From Candidatus Woesearchaeota archaeon (GTDB lineage: Archaea > Nanobdellota > Nanobdellia > Woesearchaeales > JAGVZT01), in assembly GCA_018263355.1 (NCBI GenBank), contig JAANXH010000012.1, positions 1-32,400 of the forward strand: a DNA stretch of 32,400 nucleotides. The letters run 5' to 3'. Shown here piece by piece: positions 15,018 through 22,139 of this stretch. The notes under the pieces are model-generated. The model made no database searches and was not told the origin of the DNA. It saw only the letters and a program-made list of their open reading frames with translations. A program made the translations under genes and the position numbers. Numbering within the stretch: the stretch's first letter is position 1; each line of letters starts with the position of its first letter.

Positions 15018-15132
15018 TATAACAGGGTTTAAAGGGTTCACTCACCTTGCAGGTTCGTTCTCCCAATTTTTTTATTCGAGGTCGCTACGCTCCACTCTGA
15101 ATAAAAAACTTCCCTTAAACCCGATGTTATTT
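15018..15132 (+). other. attC-like site 9 (115 bp)
   Basis: TATAACA-GGGTTTAA pairs perfectly with TTAAACCC-GA-TGTTATT. A further GGG/CCC pair and an internal stem TTTTTTATTCGAG/CTGAATAAAAAA continue the hairpin. R' GTTATTT begins at 15126. CGTTGCACT lies at 14985. This is the best canonical attC structure in the window. Confidence 0.82.
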
Positions 15133-15275
15133 TCAATCGTCGTGTAGATTTATTAAAGGGGGGGGTTTCCGCCTTTAGTCCTAACGGACATTTAGCCTTT
15201 TTCTACGAAAAAGAATTTATTGGGGGGATTTCCTAAGTCCTAACGGACAATTTGTCTTTTACTTCGTGAGAAATA
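15133..15275 (+). other. Non-coding right flank of the array with two more hairpin blocks
   Basis: TTTAGTCCTAACGGACATTTAG (15175) with CTTTTTCTACGAAAAAG, and AAGTCCTAACGGACAATTTG (15234) with ACTTCGTGAG, are variants of the tandem hairpin block, both followed by AATTTATT- or ATTATT-like DNA. A G8 run lies at about 15158. No attC follows these copies, so they may be remnants of lost cassette ends. Confidence 0.55.
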
Positions 15276-15431
15276 TTATTTAATTGCATGTTTTGTAATT
15301 TCTATATTACAGCTATTATACTTTTTACACCATTCTTGGCATTTCTCAGCCCATCTTTTCTCTTTATATCTAAGTTTGCACTCTTCACAAATAAAATATT
15401 TTTTATTATTTTTGATTTCTTCTTTTACCAT
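15276..15431 (-). CDS. 51-aa zinc-ribbon-like protein (not in ORF track)
   Basis: ATG at 15431 reads MVKEEIKNNKKYFICEEC and continues with a KCQEWC knuckle and a further Cys, ending KHAIK. The CxxC...CxxxC arrangement suggests a small zinc-binding domain. It starts one base after the stop of the MerT-like gene on the same strand, so it is the last gene of the metal operon. Small zinc-ribbon proteins of this kind sit beside metal-transport genes; a metallochaperone or sensor role is inference. Confidence 0.6.
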   Translation of the reverse strand: MVKEEIKNNKKYFICEECKLRYKEKRWAEKCQEWCKKYNSCNIEITKHAIK

Positions 15432-15432
15432 T

Positions 15433-16035
15433 TTATTCACCCATTAATTCATCCTTGATTATTTCAGCAGAATATAAACTTGAAAAAGCTTCACTCTTTA
15501 TAATCTGTTTAGTGGATATTTTATTTGGTTTATAAATAACTTCTCCAGTTCCTTTTGAAAAACTAATCTCTGCTTTTGTAACCCCTTCTAATTGCTCTAA
15601 TTGATATTGTATTCCATATGCACAACCAGAACAAGTCATTCCATTTATTTTTAATGTGAGCTTATGATTCTCAGGAGAATTCACTGCAAATGTATTTGTT
15701 GAAATTCTAGTATAAACAGAGGGAGCAAGAATTGGGACAAAAACATAGAGCAACAATGCAAAAATTAAGATGTGTGTTACTATCGCTGTTCCTATAAAGA
15801 ATTGCTTATCTGTTCTGCAACAGGTTTTATTCTTTTTGAAAAACAAGATCAAAGAAGATACTAAAAAAACAATGCTTAATCCAATGAAATATGGTTTAAA
15901 CTGGACAATCTTTAATGCTGTTCCTATGCTTGCCAATCCCAAAATTATCAAAATCAATGGCAGGATACAACATAAAGAAGATAAAATTCCTGCTTTTATA
16001 CCTATACCTATTGCTTTGATATTTATTTTTCTCAT
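15433..16035 (-). CDS. merTP: MerT-MerP fusion: mercuric ion transporter with HMA domain
   Basis: A 200-residue protein. Residues about 10-110 are three membrane helices with the MerT Cys pair in helix 1 (SSLCCILPL, Cys22-Cys23) and a second pair, TCC (72-73), in the cytoplasmic loop. Residues about 124-200 form a heavy-metal-associated domain with GMTCSGC (Cys135, Cys138), equivalent to MerP. Fused MerTP is a known arrangement that passes Hg(II) through Cys pairs. No merA mercuric reductase is visible in the window, so reduction, if any, occurs elsewhere; another thiophilic metal is possible. It is in an operon with ArsR and a thioredoxin-like protein. Confidence 0.8.
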   Translation of the reverse strand: MRKINIKAIGIGIKAGILSSLCCILPLILIILGLASIGTALKIVQFKPYFIGLSIVFLVSSLILFFKKNKTCCRTDKQFFIGTAIVTHILIFALLLYVFVPILAPSVYTRISTNTFAVNSPENHKLTLKINGMTCSGCAYGIQYQLEQLEGVTKAEISFSKGTGEVIYKPNKISTKQIIKSEAFSSLYSAEIIKDELMGE

Positions 16036-16046
16036 ACAAATTCCAA

Positions 16047-16286
16047 CTAAATATATTGTTTAAATTCTTCAGCAGATAATTTGCCCACATGCGCTATTTT
16101 TCCGTCTATGGCTATGCTTGGGACAGCCTTTACTCCATAACTCTTTGCTGGCTCACAACATTCTGTTCTTTCGCACTTCTGCTCAACAACTTTACAACCA
16201 CAATCTTTAGTCGCTTCCTTGACAGCGTTAATTGTATCCAGACAAAGCGGGCAACCTGCTGTAAATACTTCTATCTTATGTTTCAT
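16047..16286 (-). CDS. Small Cys-rich thioredoxin/glutaredoxin-like protein of metal operon
   Basis: A 79-residue thioredoxin fold with the active site FTAGCPLC (Cys12, Cys15) and the cis-Pro motif AVPSIAIDG. It carries five further Cys residues (CGC at 29-31, Cys38, Cys43-Cys44), unusual for a protein this short and suggestive of metal binding or trafficking. A strong Shine-Dalgarno AGGAGGTG precedes the ATG on the minus strand, so it is translated as an internal operon gene, 16 bases after arsR and 11 bases before merTP. A likely role is delivering thiols or metal to the MerTP transporter (inference). Confidence 0.75.
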   Translation of the reverse strand: MKHKIEVFTAGCPLCLDTINAVKEATKDCGCKVVEQKCERTECCEPAKSYGVKAVPSIAIDGKIAHVGKLSAEEFKQYI

Positions 16287-16302
16287 TTTTTCACCTCCTG
16301 AC

Positions 16303-16635
16303 TTATTTTATTATTCCACATGATTTATTTTTCAAAATGCCGCAGCATTCTAACCTTTTGTTATATTTTTCAATATGTTTGTCTATGTTATTCAGAATAG
16401 GAATTATATATTTTTTATCAAGCGAGTAAATTTTGTTCTTGCCTTTCCATTTGGAAGATACAAAACCACACGCTTCCAGGCATTTTAAATTATGAGAAAC
16501 CCTGCTTTGTTCAAATTTTAGTTCTTTGCATATATCTGTAACGCTTTTTTGCCCTTTTCTCAATAATTTGATTATCTCAAATCTTGTGTTATTTGAAAAT
16601 GCCTTGAAAAACAAACGATATGGTAATTCTTTCAT
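16303..16635 (-). CDS. ArsR/SmtB-family metal-responsive repressor
   Basis: A 110-residue winged helix: KAFSNNTRFEIIKLLRKG opens the fold, SVTDICKELKFEQSRVSHNLKCLEACGFV is the recognition helix with the typical S-x-x-S-x-H-L-x-x-L pattern, and KWKGKNKIYSLD is the wing. Candidate sensor thiols are Cys36, Cys52, Cys56, Cys97-Cys98 and Cys106; the Cys-rich tail (LECCGILKNKSCG) is atypical. It is the first gene of the metal operon and its start codon touches a perfect palindrome, indicating autoregulation. Confidence 0.82.
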   Translation of the reverse strand: MKELPYRLFFKAFSNNTRFEIIKLLRKGQKSVTDICKELKFEQSRVSHNLKCLEACGFVSSKWKGKNKIYSLDKKYIIPILNNIDKHIEKYNKRLECCGILKNKSCGIIK

Positions 16636-16652
16636 ATGATAATATTATCATA
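16635..16652. promoter_or_regulatory. Perfect 18-bp palindromic operator of the ArsR operon
   Basis: TATGATAATATTATCATA is perfectly self-complementary and lies on the predicted transcription and translation start of arsR, so a bound repressor would block initiation. Confidence 0.7.
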
Positions 16653-16654
16653 AC

Positions 16655-16668
16655 TAATATTTAAACTT
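16655..16668 (-). promoter_or_regulatory. TATA box of the metal operon
   Basis: On the minus strand AGTTTAAATATTAG, about 20-33 bases before the arsR ATG, next to the operator. Confidence 0.55.
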
Positions 16669-16673
16669 TTCGG

Positions 16674-17855
16674 TCACCAAAAGAAACTTTCTATCTTAAT
16701 GTTATTCTTTTTAATCCCTAAATCTTTCAAATCATTAATAACCTTCTTTTTCATCAGTTCTGGACCGCAAATATAGAATACTGCATTATTAGTATCTTTT
16801 ACATATTTTTCAATAATTTCCTTATCAATATAACCTTCTTCATACCTGTCTGATGATTCTCCACTTAAAACAAACACTTTTTTAAGCCAATTCTTTTTGA
16901 TGCTCTCCAGTTTGTTCTTGAAAATTATATCTTTTCTTGTTTTTGATCCATAAAGCAAAGTAATATCATTTTTTGCTTCTCTTCCTACAATATGTTCTAT
17001 CATGCTCATGAAAGGAGTAATTCCCACTCCGCCAGCAATAAACACCAAATCTTTTTTGATATCTTCAAGAGTGAAAATCCCAAATGGCCCATCTATAATT
17101 ACTTCTTCTCCTTCTTTTAATTCAGAAGCTACTTGTGTGAATCTCCCTGTATTCTTTATTGTAAAATTCAAATATTTGTCCTCAGGAGCACTAGATATAG
17201 TAAATGGATGTCTTGCATATAGCTTATTTCTATTCAATCTAAGAAAACAAAATTGTCCTGACTTAAAAGAAAACTTCTGCTGTGGCTCAACTATTAATGT
17301 AAATGTATCTTTTGTTTCCCATTTAACACCTTTTACATAAAACTTATTTTTTCTTTGTTTGAACTTATAATTTGTTCTGTAAATAATTCCAATTATAAAA
17401 AAAACAAATAAAGTTCCATAAATAACCTTAATTGCTAAGAAACTAGAATCTGATCCTATCTTTATAGCGTGGTATAGACTAAAGAAAAAAAGCAGATAAA
17501 TTAAAATATGTATATACTGCCATGCACTATAAGAAATTCTTTTATAAAGTTTTGAAGCAATTGAAATAAAAATAAAAATGAGAAAGGAAATAATGCCTAA
17601 TATTAGAGGGAAAATAAAATTGGGTGCAAAGTAAGAAGGCAACACACCAGCGATTATAAAAAATACTGGATGAAATAGCACAAACATCGCTGTTGCTAAT
17701 GAAAATTTTCTCTGGAATTTTATTATTTTATCCATTCCAAAAAATCTATCAAAAAATCTTGCTGTATCTCCAGAAATTATAAGAATAGATAGAAAAAGAA
17801 AACCAATAAGACCAGATAATCTACCAATTTCATAGAGAAGAGAGTATAAGTCCAT
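16674..17855 (-). CDS. Ferric-reductase-like flavocytochrome (membrane heme + FAD/NAD domains), copy 1
   Basis: A 393-residue protein. Residues 1-165 are about six helices with heme-ligand-type His in LFHPVFF, WQYIHILIY and SLYHAIK, as in ferric reductase/YedZ-like domains. Residues about 175-393 are a ferredoxin-reductase module: FAD motif ARHPFTISSAPED, DGPFG, NAD-binding FIAGGVGITPF and the terminal YICGPELMKK. It would move electrons from NAD(P)H across the membrane to an extracytoplasmic acceptor. It lies 9 bases downstream of the DUF5667/cytochrome b5 gene on the same strand, a plausible partner. A longer paralogue is at 26971. Confidence 0.85.
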   Translation of the reverse strand: MDLYSLLYEIGRLSGLIGFLFLSILIISGDTARFFDRFFGMDKIIKFQRKFSLATAMFVLFHPVFFIIAGVLPSYFAPNFIFPLILGIISFLIFIFISIASKLYKRISYSAWQYIHILIYLLFFFSLYHAIKIGSDSSFLAIKVIYGTLFVFFIIGIIYRTNYKFKQRKNKFYVKGVKWETKDTFTLIVEPQQKFSFKSGQFCFLRLNRNKLYARHPFTISSAPEDKYLNFTIKNTGRFTQVASELKEGEEVIIDGPFGIFTLEDIKKDLVFIAGGVGITPFMSMIEHIVGREAKNDITLLYGSKTRKDIIFKNKLESIKKNWLKKVFVLSGESSDRYEEGYIDKEIIEKYVKDTNNAVFYICGPELMKKKVINDLKDLGIKKNNIKIESFFW

Positions 17856-17864
17856 AGTATTTTT

Positions 17865-19679
17865 TTACTCTAAAGTCCCAATCAAAAATTGGTCGAGGAG
17901 ATTTTTTGCTTTTGGAGAAGCATGTTTTTTTATTCCTTCAAACATATCTGTTGCACCAATTCCACATCCATTAATAATTTGGGAGTTATGTTCTCCTGAT
18001 GCAATAAATTCAGTTACATCATAGACGTTACTATCAATCACGATCCAGCAATTATCTTTTGAGTTATGTTTATTTACTTCTTCTATGGAAAAAGTAGTTT
18101 TATCAATTTTTGTAGTAGTATCGTTTGTTTGTTCTTGAGTGCTACGGTTGTCATCATCGTACTGCTCATATCTATCATCATCGTATCGCTCATATCTATC
18201 ATCATCGTATCGCTCATATCTATCATCATCTTCGCTTTCTGTCTCTTCTTCAGATTCAGTCTCATCCTCAGACTCTTCTTCCTCTTCAGACTCGTCTTCT
18301 TCTAATTCCTCACATTCACCGTCTTCACAGAATTCTCCTACTCCACAGTCAGTATCTTCAACACATTCTATCTCTTCTTCATCATTCAGCTCTTCGGCTG
18401 TTTTTCCGAGGAATTTCATTCGTGCTTCTGATGCAAGTTCTCTAGCTTCTTCTGCAAGCTCTTCAGCTTCATCAATGTTACCAACTTCAAAAGCTGCTTT
18501 TGCCTCAGTTAATTTTTCTTGTGCTTGAGCTAACCTATCTTCAGCAGCAGAAGTTTCTTTCCCTTTATCTTCTGCTTCGGCTATCTTTTCTTCAGCTTTA
18601 GATATTTCTTCTCCTGCATCGTCAATAGCTTCAGAAGCATCATCTCTATCTTCCTCTTCTTCAACCTCAAACTCAGCAATACTTACTACCTCTTCCCGAC
18701 TTAAGCCAGTTCTTGCTACAATTTCGTCAATTATAACCTCTTGGTCAGTAGTATCTAAGCTGAATTTATATTTGTTCTTGCCAACTTCCACTTCTACCTT
18801 AGCTCTGCCTTCTTCAATCTCTAATTCAATCTCTCTTTCTGCTTCTTTCTCAACTTCTTCTAAACTTTCATCTGCTTGTTCAGCCAGTTTTTCAGCTTCT
18901 CTATAATCTCCAGCATCGAAAGCAGTTTTGGCTTGTTCAAAAAGAGAGGTTATACGTTCTGGAACAGTTATTCCTTCTTCATTTAACTCTGCCAGCTCTT
19001 CTTCAAGATCTTCTATTTCTTCTTGTGCATCTTCTCTTAACTCTTCAGCCAGACCAAGCTCATCTTCAAGCCCATCTTCAACATCATCGCCACTCTTTCC
19101 TAATTCCTGTTCAATTTTAATTTTTGTCTTGCCTTTTTCATTCTCAATCTCTATTTCCACTTCTCCAGTCTGTCCTTCAAGACCAGCTAAGACAGAATCT
19201 ATCAGAACTTGCTGTTCAGGTGTTATCTGTCCTTCAACTTCTATCTTCACCTTTAATTTTTTGTTTAAATTCTCTACTTTATGTCTATGTTCTCTAACTT
19301 TTCTTTCAATTTCCAATTCTTTTTTCAGTTCCGCTTCGCTGTCACCATCTTCAACATCACGCACTTCTTGTTTTAGATCAGAAAGAAACTCTCCGTGTGA
19401 TTTTCCGGCTTTCTGTGCTGCCTCAACATTTCCAGCGTCTACCATTACTTCAATTTCACTAAGACGCTCTTCCGCATATCTAAGTCGCTTCTCAATCTTT
19501 TCATCCACATCAAATGTCAATAACAGGTCTATATTTTCAATAGCTCTTTCCAATCCCCATAGAAAACTGTCAGGTGTTGTGCCTGGATCTGCTGTAGACT
19601 CTTCTTGAGCCGCTACCGGCACTGCCAAAGCAACCAGCATAACAACAAACAAATTTAATAATTTTTTCATTATAATCAC
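17865..19679 (-). CDS. Secreted acidic coiled-coil protein: DUF5667-like N-terminus and cytochrome b5-like C-terminus
   Basis: A 604-residue protein. The signal peptide (about 1-24) ends VAAQ. Residues about 30-130 resemble DUF5667 (TPDSFLWGLERAIENIDLLLTFD, then KRLRYAEERLSEIE). Long Glu-rich coiled coils follow, then a Cys-rich knot (CVEDTDCGVGEFCEDGEC), an acidic stretch with an octapeptide repeat (YERYDDDR), and a cytochrome b5 fold (about 525-604: HNSKDNCWIVIDSNVYDV). Both heme His positions are kept (EHNSQ and KKHAS), although HPGG is replaced. It starts after GGTGA and is followed 9 bases later by a flavocytochrome gene, so it may be that enzyme's extracellular electron acceptor (inference). 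Confidence 0.75.
   Translation of the reverse strand: MIIMKKLLNLFVVMLVALAVPVAAQEESTADPGTTPDSFLWGLERAIENIDLLLTFDVDEKIEKRLRYAEERLSEIEVMVDAGNVEAAQKAGKSHGEFLSDLKQEVRDVEDGDSEAELKKELEIERKVREHRHKVENLNKKLKVKIEVEGQITPEQQVLIDSVLAGLEGQTGEVEIEIENEKGKTKIKIEQELGKSGDDVEDGLEDELGLAEELREDAQEEIEDLEEELAELNEEGITVPERITSLFEQAKTAFDAGDYREAEKLAEQADESLEEVEKEAEREIELEIEEGRAKVEVEVGKNKYKFSLDTTDQEVIIDEIVARTGLSREEVVSIAEFEVEEEEDRDDASEAIDDAGEEISKAEEKIAEAEDKGKETSAAEDRLAQAQEKLTEAKAAFEVGNIDEAEELAEEARELASEARMKFLGKTAEELNDEEEIECVEDTDCGVGEFCEDGECEELEEDESEEEEESEDETESEEETESEDDDRYERYDDDRYERYDDDRYEQYDDDNRSTQEQTNDTTTKIDKTTFSIEEVNKHNSKDNCWIVIDSNVYDVTEFIASGEHNSQIINGCGIGATDMFEGIKKHASPKAKNLLDQFLIGTLE
18151..18230. repeat. 24-bp in-frame tandem repeat
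   Basis: About three copies of a 24-base unit (CATATCTATCATCATCGTAT type) encoding YERYDDDR, with the last unit diverged. It is coding and not a CRISPR: units are directly adjacent with no spacers. Confidence 0.85.
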
Positions 19680-20090
19680 CTTTTTTTATTTATATACTGC
19701 AATTGATTTTATAAATTTTTGTTTTTTTCACAAAGAAATTGTCACCTTAAATTCTTGTCTGGCTTCGCCAGTAATTTTATAGTTGAGAGTAATCAAAAAC
19801 TACGGAAAGTCCTAGTGCTTCGGAGAATTTGAGACTTCTTCGGTTTAATGTTCTCCACTTCGTTCCGAACTTAAACCTCGACCACGCTGCGCTCTCGCCT
19901 ACGGCTGCGCCTTAACAAAACTTTATTATCTTCATTTATTAGCTTAAATTCCTAAATAAAGCTCAGCTTTTGAAAAGGTATGTATAGATTAGTTTCAATT
20001 TTTGTTGGCTCGCTAATAAACGAAAGCCCGGGCAGTGCCTATGGCAAATTTTGACTTGCCTTTGGCGAGGATATTAATAAAAAACTTTTC
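19680..20090 (+). other. Non-coding interval with a decayed attC-like site
   Basis: Holds the same landscape as array flanks: GTCTGGCTTCGCCAG hairpin, AGTCCTAGTGCTTCGGAG, CTTCGG runs, a CGCTGCGCT version of the CGTTGCACT motif (19886), then CCTTAACAAAACTTTATT (19911) and, about 50 bases on, AAATAAAGC. It ends GATTAGTTTCAATTTTT (19989), matching the right flank of site 3 (GTTAGTTTCAATTTTC). R' lacks GTTA (now ATTA) and the stem is broken, so it is probably a dead site. No gene is seen. Confidence 0.5.
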
Positions 20091-22025
20091 TTACCTCTTT
20101 CTTCCAATCCTCAAAGAATTCAATATAACAGCTAAACTCAATCCCATATCCCCAACAGCAACAGCCAACCATAAAGTAACAATCCCCGGAAATGCCAAAA
20201 TTGCAAAAGAACCTTTAATTAAAATCGCAACCGAAACATTTTGTTTTACAACAGACATTGTTTTTTTGCTTAAAGCAATAAGATAATTAACTTTTGTTAA
20301 ATCATCGTGCATCAGGGCAATATCAGAAGTTTCTATTGCTACATCTGAACCGATTGCACCCATAGCAATTCCAACATGAGCCTTAGCCAGAGCAGGAGCA
20401 TCATTTACCCCATCACCAATCATAACTACATGTTCATGTTTTTTTAACAGATCATCAATGACTTTAACCTTGTCTTCTGGTAAAAGTTCCGCATAAAACT
20501 TACCAATTTTTAGTTTTCCAGCAATAGCCCTTGCTACTTGTTCATTATCTCCTGTAAGCATAACTGTTTTGATTCCTTTATCTTTCAGTTCTTCTATCAT
20601 GCTTGAAGAAGCACCTCTTATTTTATCCATTAATGCGATTAGACCAATAATATGATTATCATTGCCAACTAAAACAATGGTTTTTCCTTCATTTTCAAGT
20701 TTCTTTATCTGATTTTCTGGAATTTTAATTTCATTGAAGAAGCTCTTATTTCCAGCATAAAACCGTTTCCCATTAATCTTTCCTTTTAAACCTTTTCCAG
20801 CGACAGACTTAAATTCAGAAACTCTCTTTAATTTAACCTTCTTTTTTCCAGCGTTTCTAATTATTGCCTCTGCTAGAGGGTGTTTTGACTTTGATTCCAA
20901 AGATGCGGCTATCTGTAAAAGTTCTTTATCTGAATATTTGTTCAGACCAATAACATTTGTTACTTCTGGCTTGCCTTCTGTTAATGTTCCTGTTTTGTCA
21001 AAAACAACAACTTTCACATTCCTTATCTCCTCAATAAAGTTACTGCCTTTAATTAAAACACCATTTCTCGCTCCAGAGGTAATTGCAGAAACCATGGATA
21101 CTGGAGTAGATATTGCTACTGCACACGGACAGGAAACAACAAGCAGTACTAATGCCCTATAAAACCATTCGCTGAATTCTAAACCAAAAACAAGAGTTGG
21201 AATGGTCATTACAAGGAAAGCCAGAATTACGACAATAGGAGTGTAATATTTAGCAAATTTATCAATGAATGCTTCTGTTTTTGATTTCTCCTTTTGTGCT
21301 TCTTCTACAATTTTTACCATTTTTGATAATGTAGTCTCATCAGATTTTTTAGTTACTTTTATCTCAAAATAACCTTCTTCATTAATCGTCCCAGCAAAGA
21401 CATTATCCCCTTTTGTTTTAGTAACAGGCATGCTCTCTCCTGTGATTGGAGCCTGGTTTACTGATGATGCTCCTTTATTTACGATTCCATCTAAAGGTAT
21501 CCTATCACCAGGTTTAACTATAAAAATGTCTCCAACCTTTACTTCATGGATATGAACTTTTACGTCTTTTCCATCTTTTCTTATTGTTGCCATTTCTGGT
21601 GCAAGTTTTAGAAGAGAAGTTACTGATTTTCTTGCACGTTCAGCAGCATAACCCTCTAAAAATTCAGCAATATAAAATAGAAATATAACTGCTGCACCTT
21701 CTTCACCATGACCAATTAAAAAAGCGCCTGCGGCTGCAATGCTCATTAGAAAATTCATATCCAATCTTTTTCTCCATACAGAAAGAAGTCCATTTTTTAT
21801 GATGTTATGACCTGAGATTAGAACAACTACAAGAAATAAAATCTGAGCAAACAAATATTGTTCTGTTAAAAATTCCAAATATAGTCCAATGCCAAAGATT
21901 ATTCCTGCTATTATAATAATCAGAATACCCTTCTGTTTCCAGAAAGGTACTTTCTCTTCAAAGATATCTGTTGCACATGCAGAGCAACTTTTCTCAGTTT
22001 TATGGCTATGTTTTTCTTTCATCAT
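20091..22025 (-). CDS. zntA: P1B-type heavy-metal ATPase (Zn/Cd/Pb exporter type)
   Basis: A 644-residue P-type ATPase. The N-terminus has a His/Cys patch (KHSHKTEKSCSACA) in place of a full HMA domain. Then come the actuator motif TGES (195-198), the membrane metal site CPC (299-301), the phosphorylation loop DKTGT (343-347), the P1B hallmark SKHPLAEA and the hinge GDGVNDAP. The last helices contain VGDMGLSLAVILNSLR, the Asp-Met-Gly pattern of the Zn/Cd/Pb (ZntA) subgroup. It exports soft divalent metals using ATP. The start lies 7 bases from an inverted-repeat element that replaces the CDF gene upstream; AAGGAATT before ATG is a weak ribosome site. Confidence 0.88.
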   Translation of the reverse strand: MMKEKHSHKTEKSCSACATDIFEEKVPFWKQKGILIIIIAGIIFGIGLYLEFLTEQYLFAQILFLVVVLISGHNIIKNGLLSVWRKRLDMNFLMSIAAAGAFLIGHGEEGAAVIFLFYIAEFLEGYAAERARKSVTSLLKLAPEMATIRKDGKDVKVHIHEVKVGDIFIVKPGDRIPLDGIVNKGASSVNQAPITGESMPVTKTKGDNVFAGTINEEGYFEIKVTKKSDETTLSKMVKIVEEAQKEKSKTEAFIDKFAKYYTPIVVILAFLVMTIPTLVFGLEFSEWFYRALVLLVVSCPCAVAISTPVSMVSAITSGARNGVLIKGSNFIEEIRNVKVVVFDKTGTLTEGKPEVTNVIGLNKYSDKELLQIAASLESKSKHPLAEAIIRNAGKKKVKLKRVSEFKSVAGKGLKGKINGKRFYAGNKSFFNEIKIPENQIKKLENEGKTIVLVGNDNHIIGLIALMDKIRGASSSMIEELKDKGIKTVMLTGDNEQVARAIAGKLKIGKFYAELLPEDKVKVIDDLLKKHEHVVMIGDGVNDAPALAKAHVGIAMGAIGSDVAIETSDIALMHDDLTKVNYLIALSKKTMSVVKQNVSVAILIKGSFAILAFPGIVTLWLAVAVGDMGLSLAVILNSLRIGRKR

Positions 22026-22031
22026 AATTCC

Positions 22032-22139
22032 TTACTCAGAATGCGTTGGGTCTAAAGCCCCTGGCTGTCGGGAAGCGTAGCTTCCTGAGCATGATCAGGA
22101 CGAACAGTCTGACATTTGGACCCAAGGCATTCTGAGTAA
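22032..22139. mobile_element. 108-bp inverted-repeat (MITE-like) element
   Basis: The ends TTACTCAGAATGC (22032-22044) and GCATTCTGAGTAA (22127-22139) are perfect 13-bp inverted repeats, extending with two mismatches through TTGGGTC/GACCCAA and TTT/AAA. The interior has GGAAGCGTAGCTTCC and CCTGAGCATGATCAGG hairpins and is much richer in GC than its surroundings. It carries no gene. It lies exactly where the CDF reading frame stops resembling its family. Confidence 0.65.

Larger units (their letters stand above)
12168..15126 (+). mobile_element. Cassette H: long multi-gene cassette with two perfect arm pairs
   Basis: Outer pair: TTAAATTTTCAC (12178-12189) and GTGAAAATTTAA (14942-14953), 12 of 12. 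Inner pair: GAGGGGGAGTCCAG (12281-12294) and CTGGACTCCCCCTC (14887-14900), 14 of 14. At almost 3 kb it holds two intact genes, a CcsA-like gene and two relics. Confidence 0.8.

Noticed and set aside
5639-15132. Array as a series of ordinary MITEs or transposons with terminal inverted repeats
   Set aside because: Arm sequences differ for every unit, a common G|TTA core sits outside the arms, and no shared end or target duplication is seen. It remains the main rival explanation.
18151-18230. CRISPR-like short repeats
   Set aside because: Units of 24 bases are directly adjacent, in frame and encode YERYDDDR; there are no spacers.
18066-19608. Long Ser-rich ORFs antisense to the acidic coiled-coil gene (79, 106, 129 and 226 aa)
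   Set aside because: They mirror Glu/Asp-rich codons of the real minus-strand gene and show no domain or promoter.
22032-22139. Inverted-repeat element as another attC site
   Set aside because: No TAACA/TGTTA core and no bulged RA; perfect terminal repeats fit a MITE-like element better.
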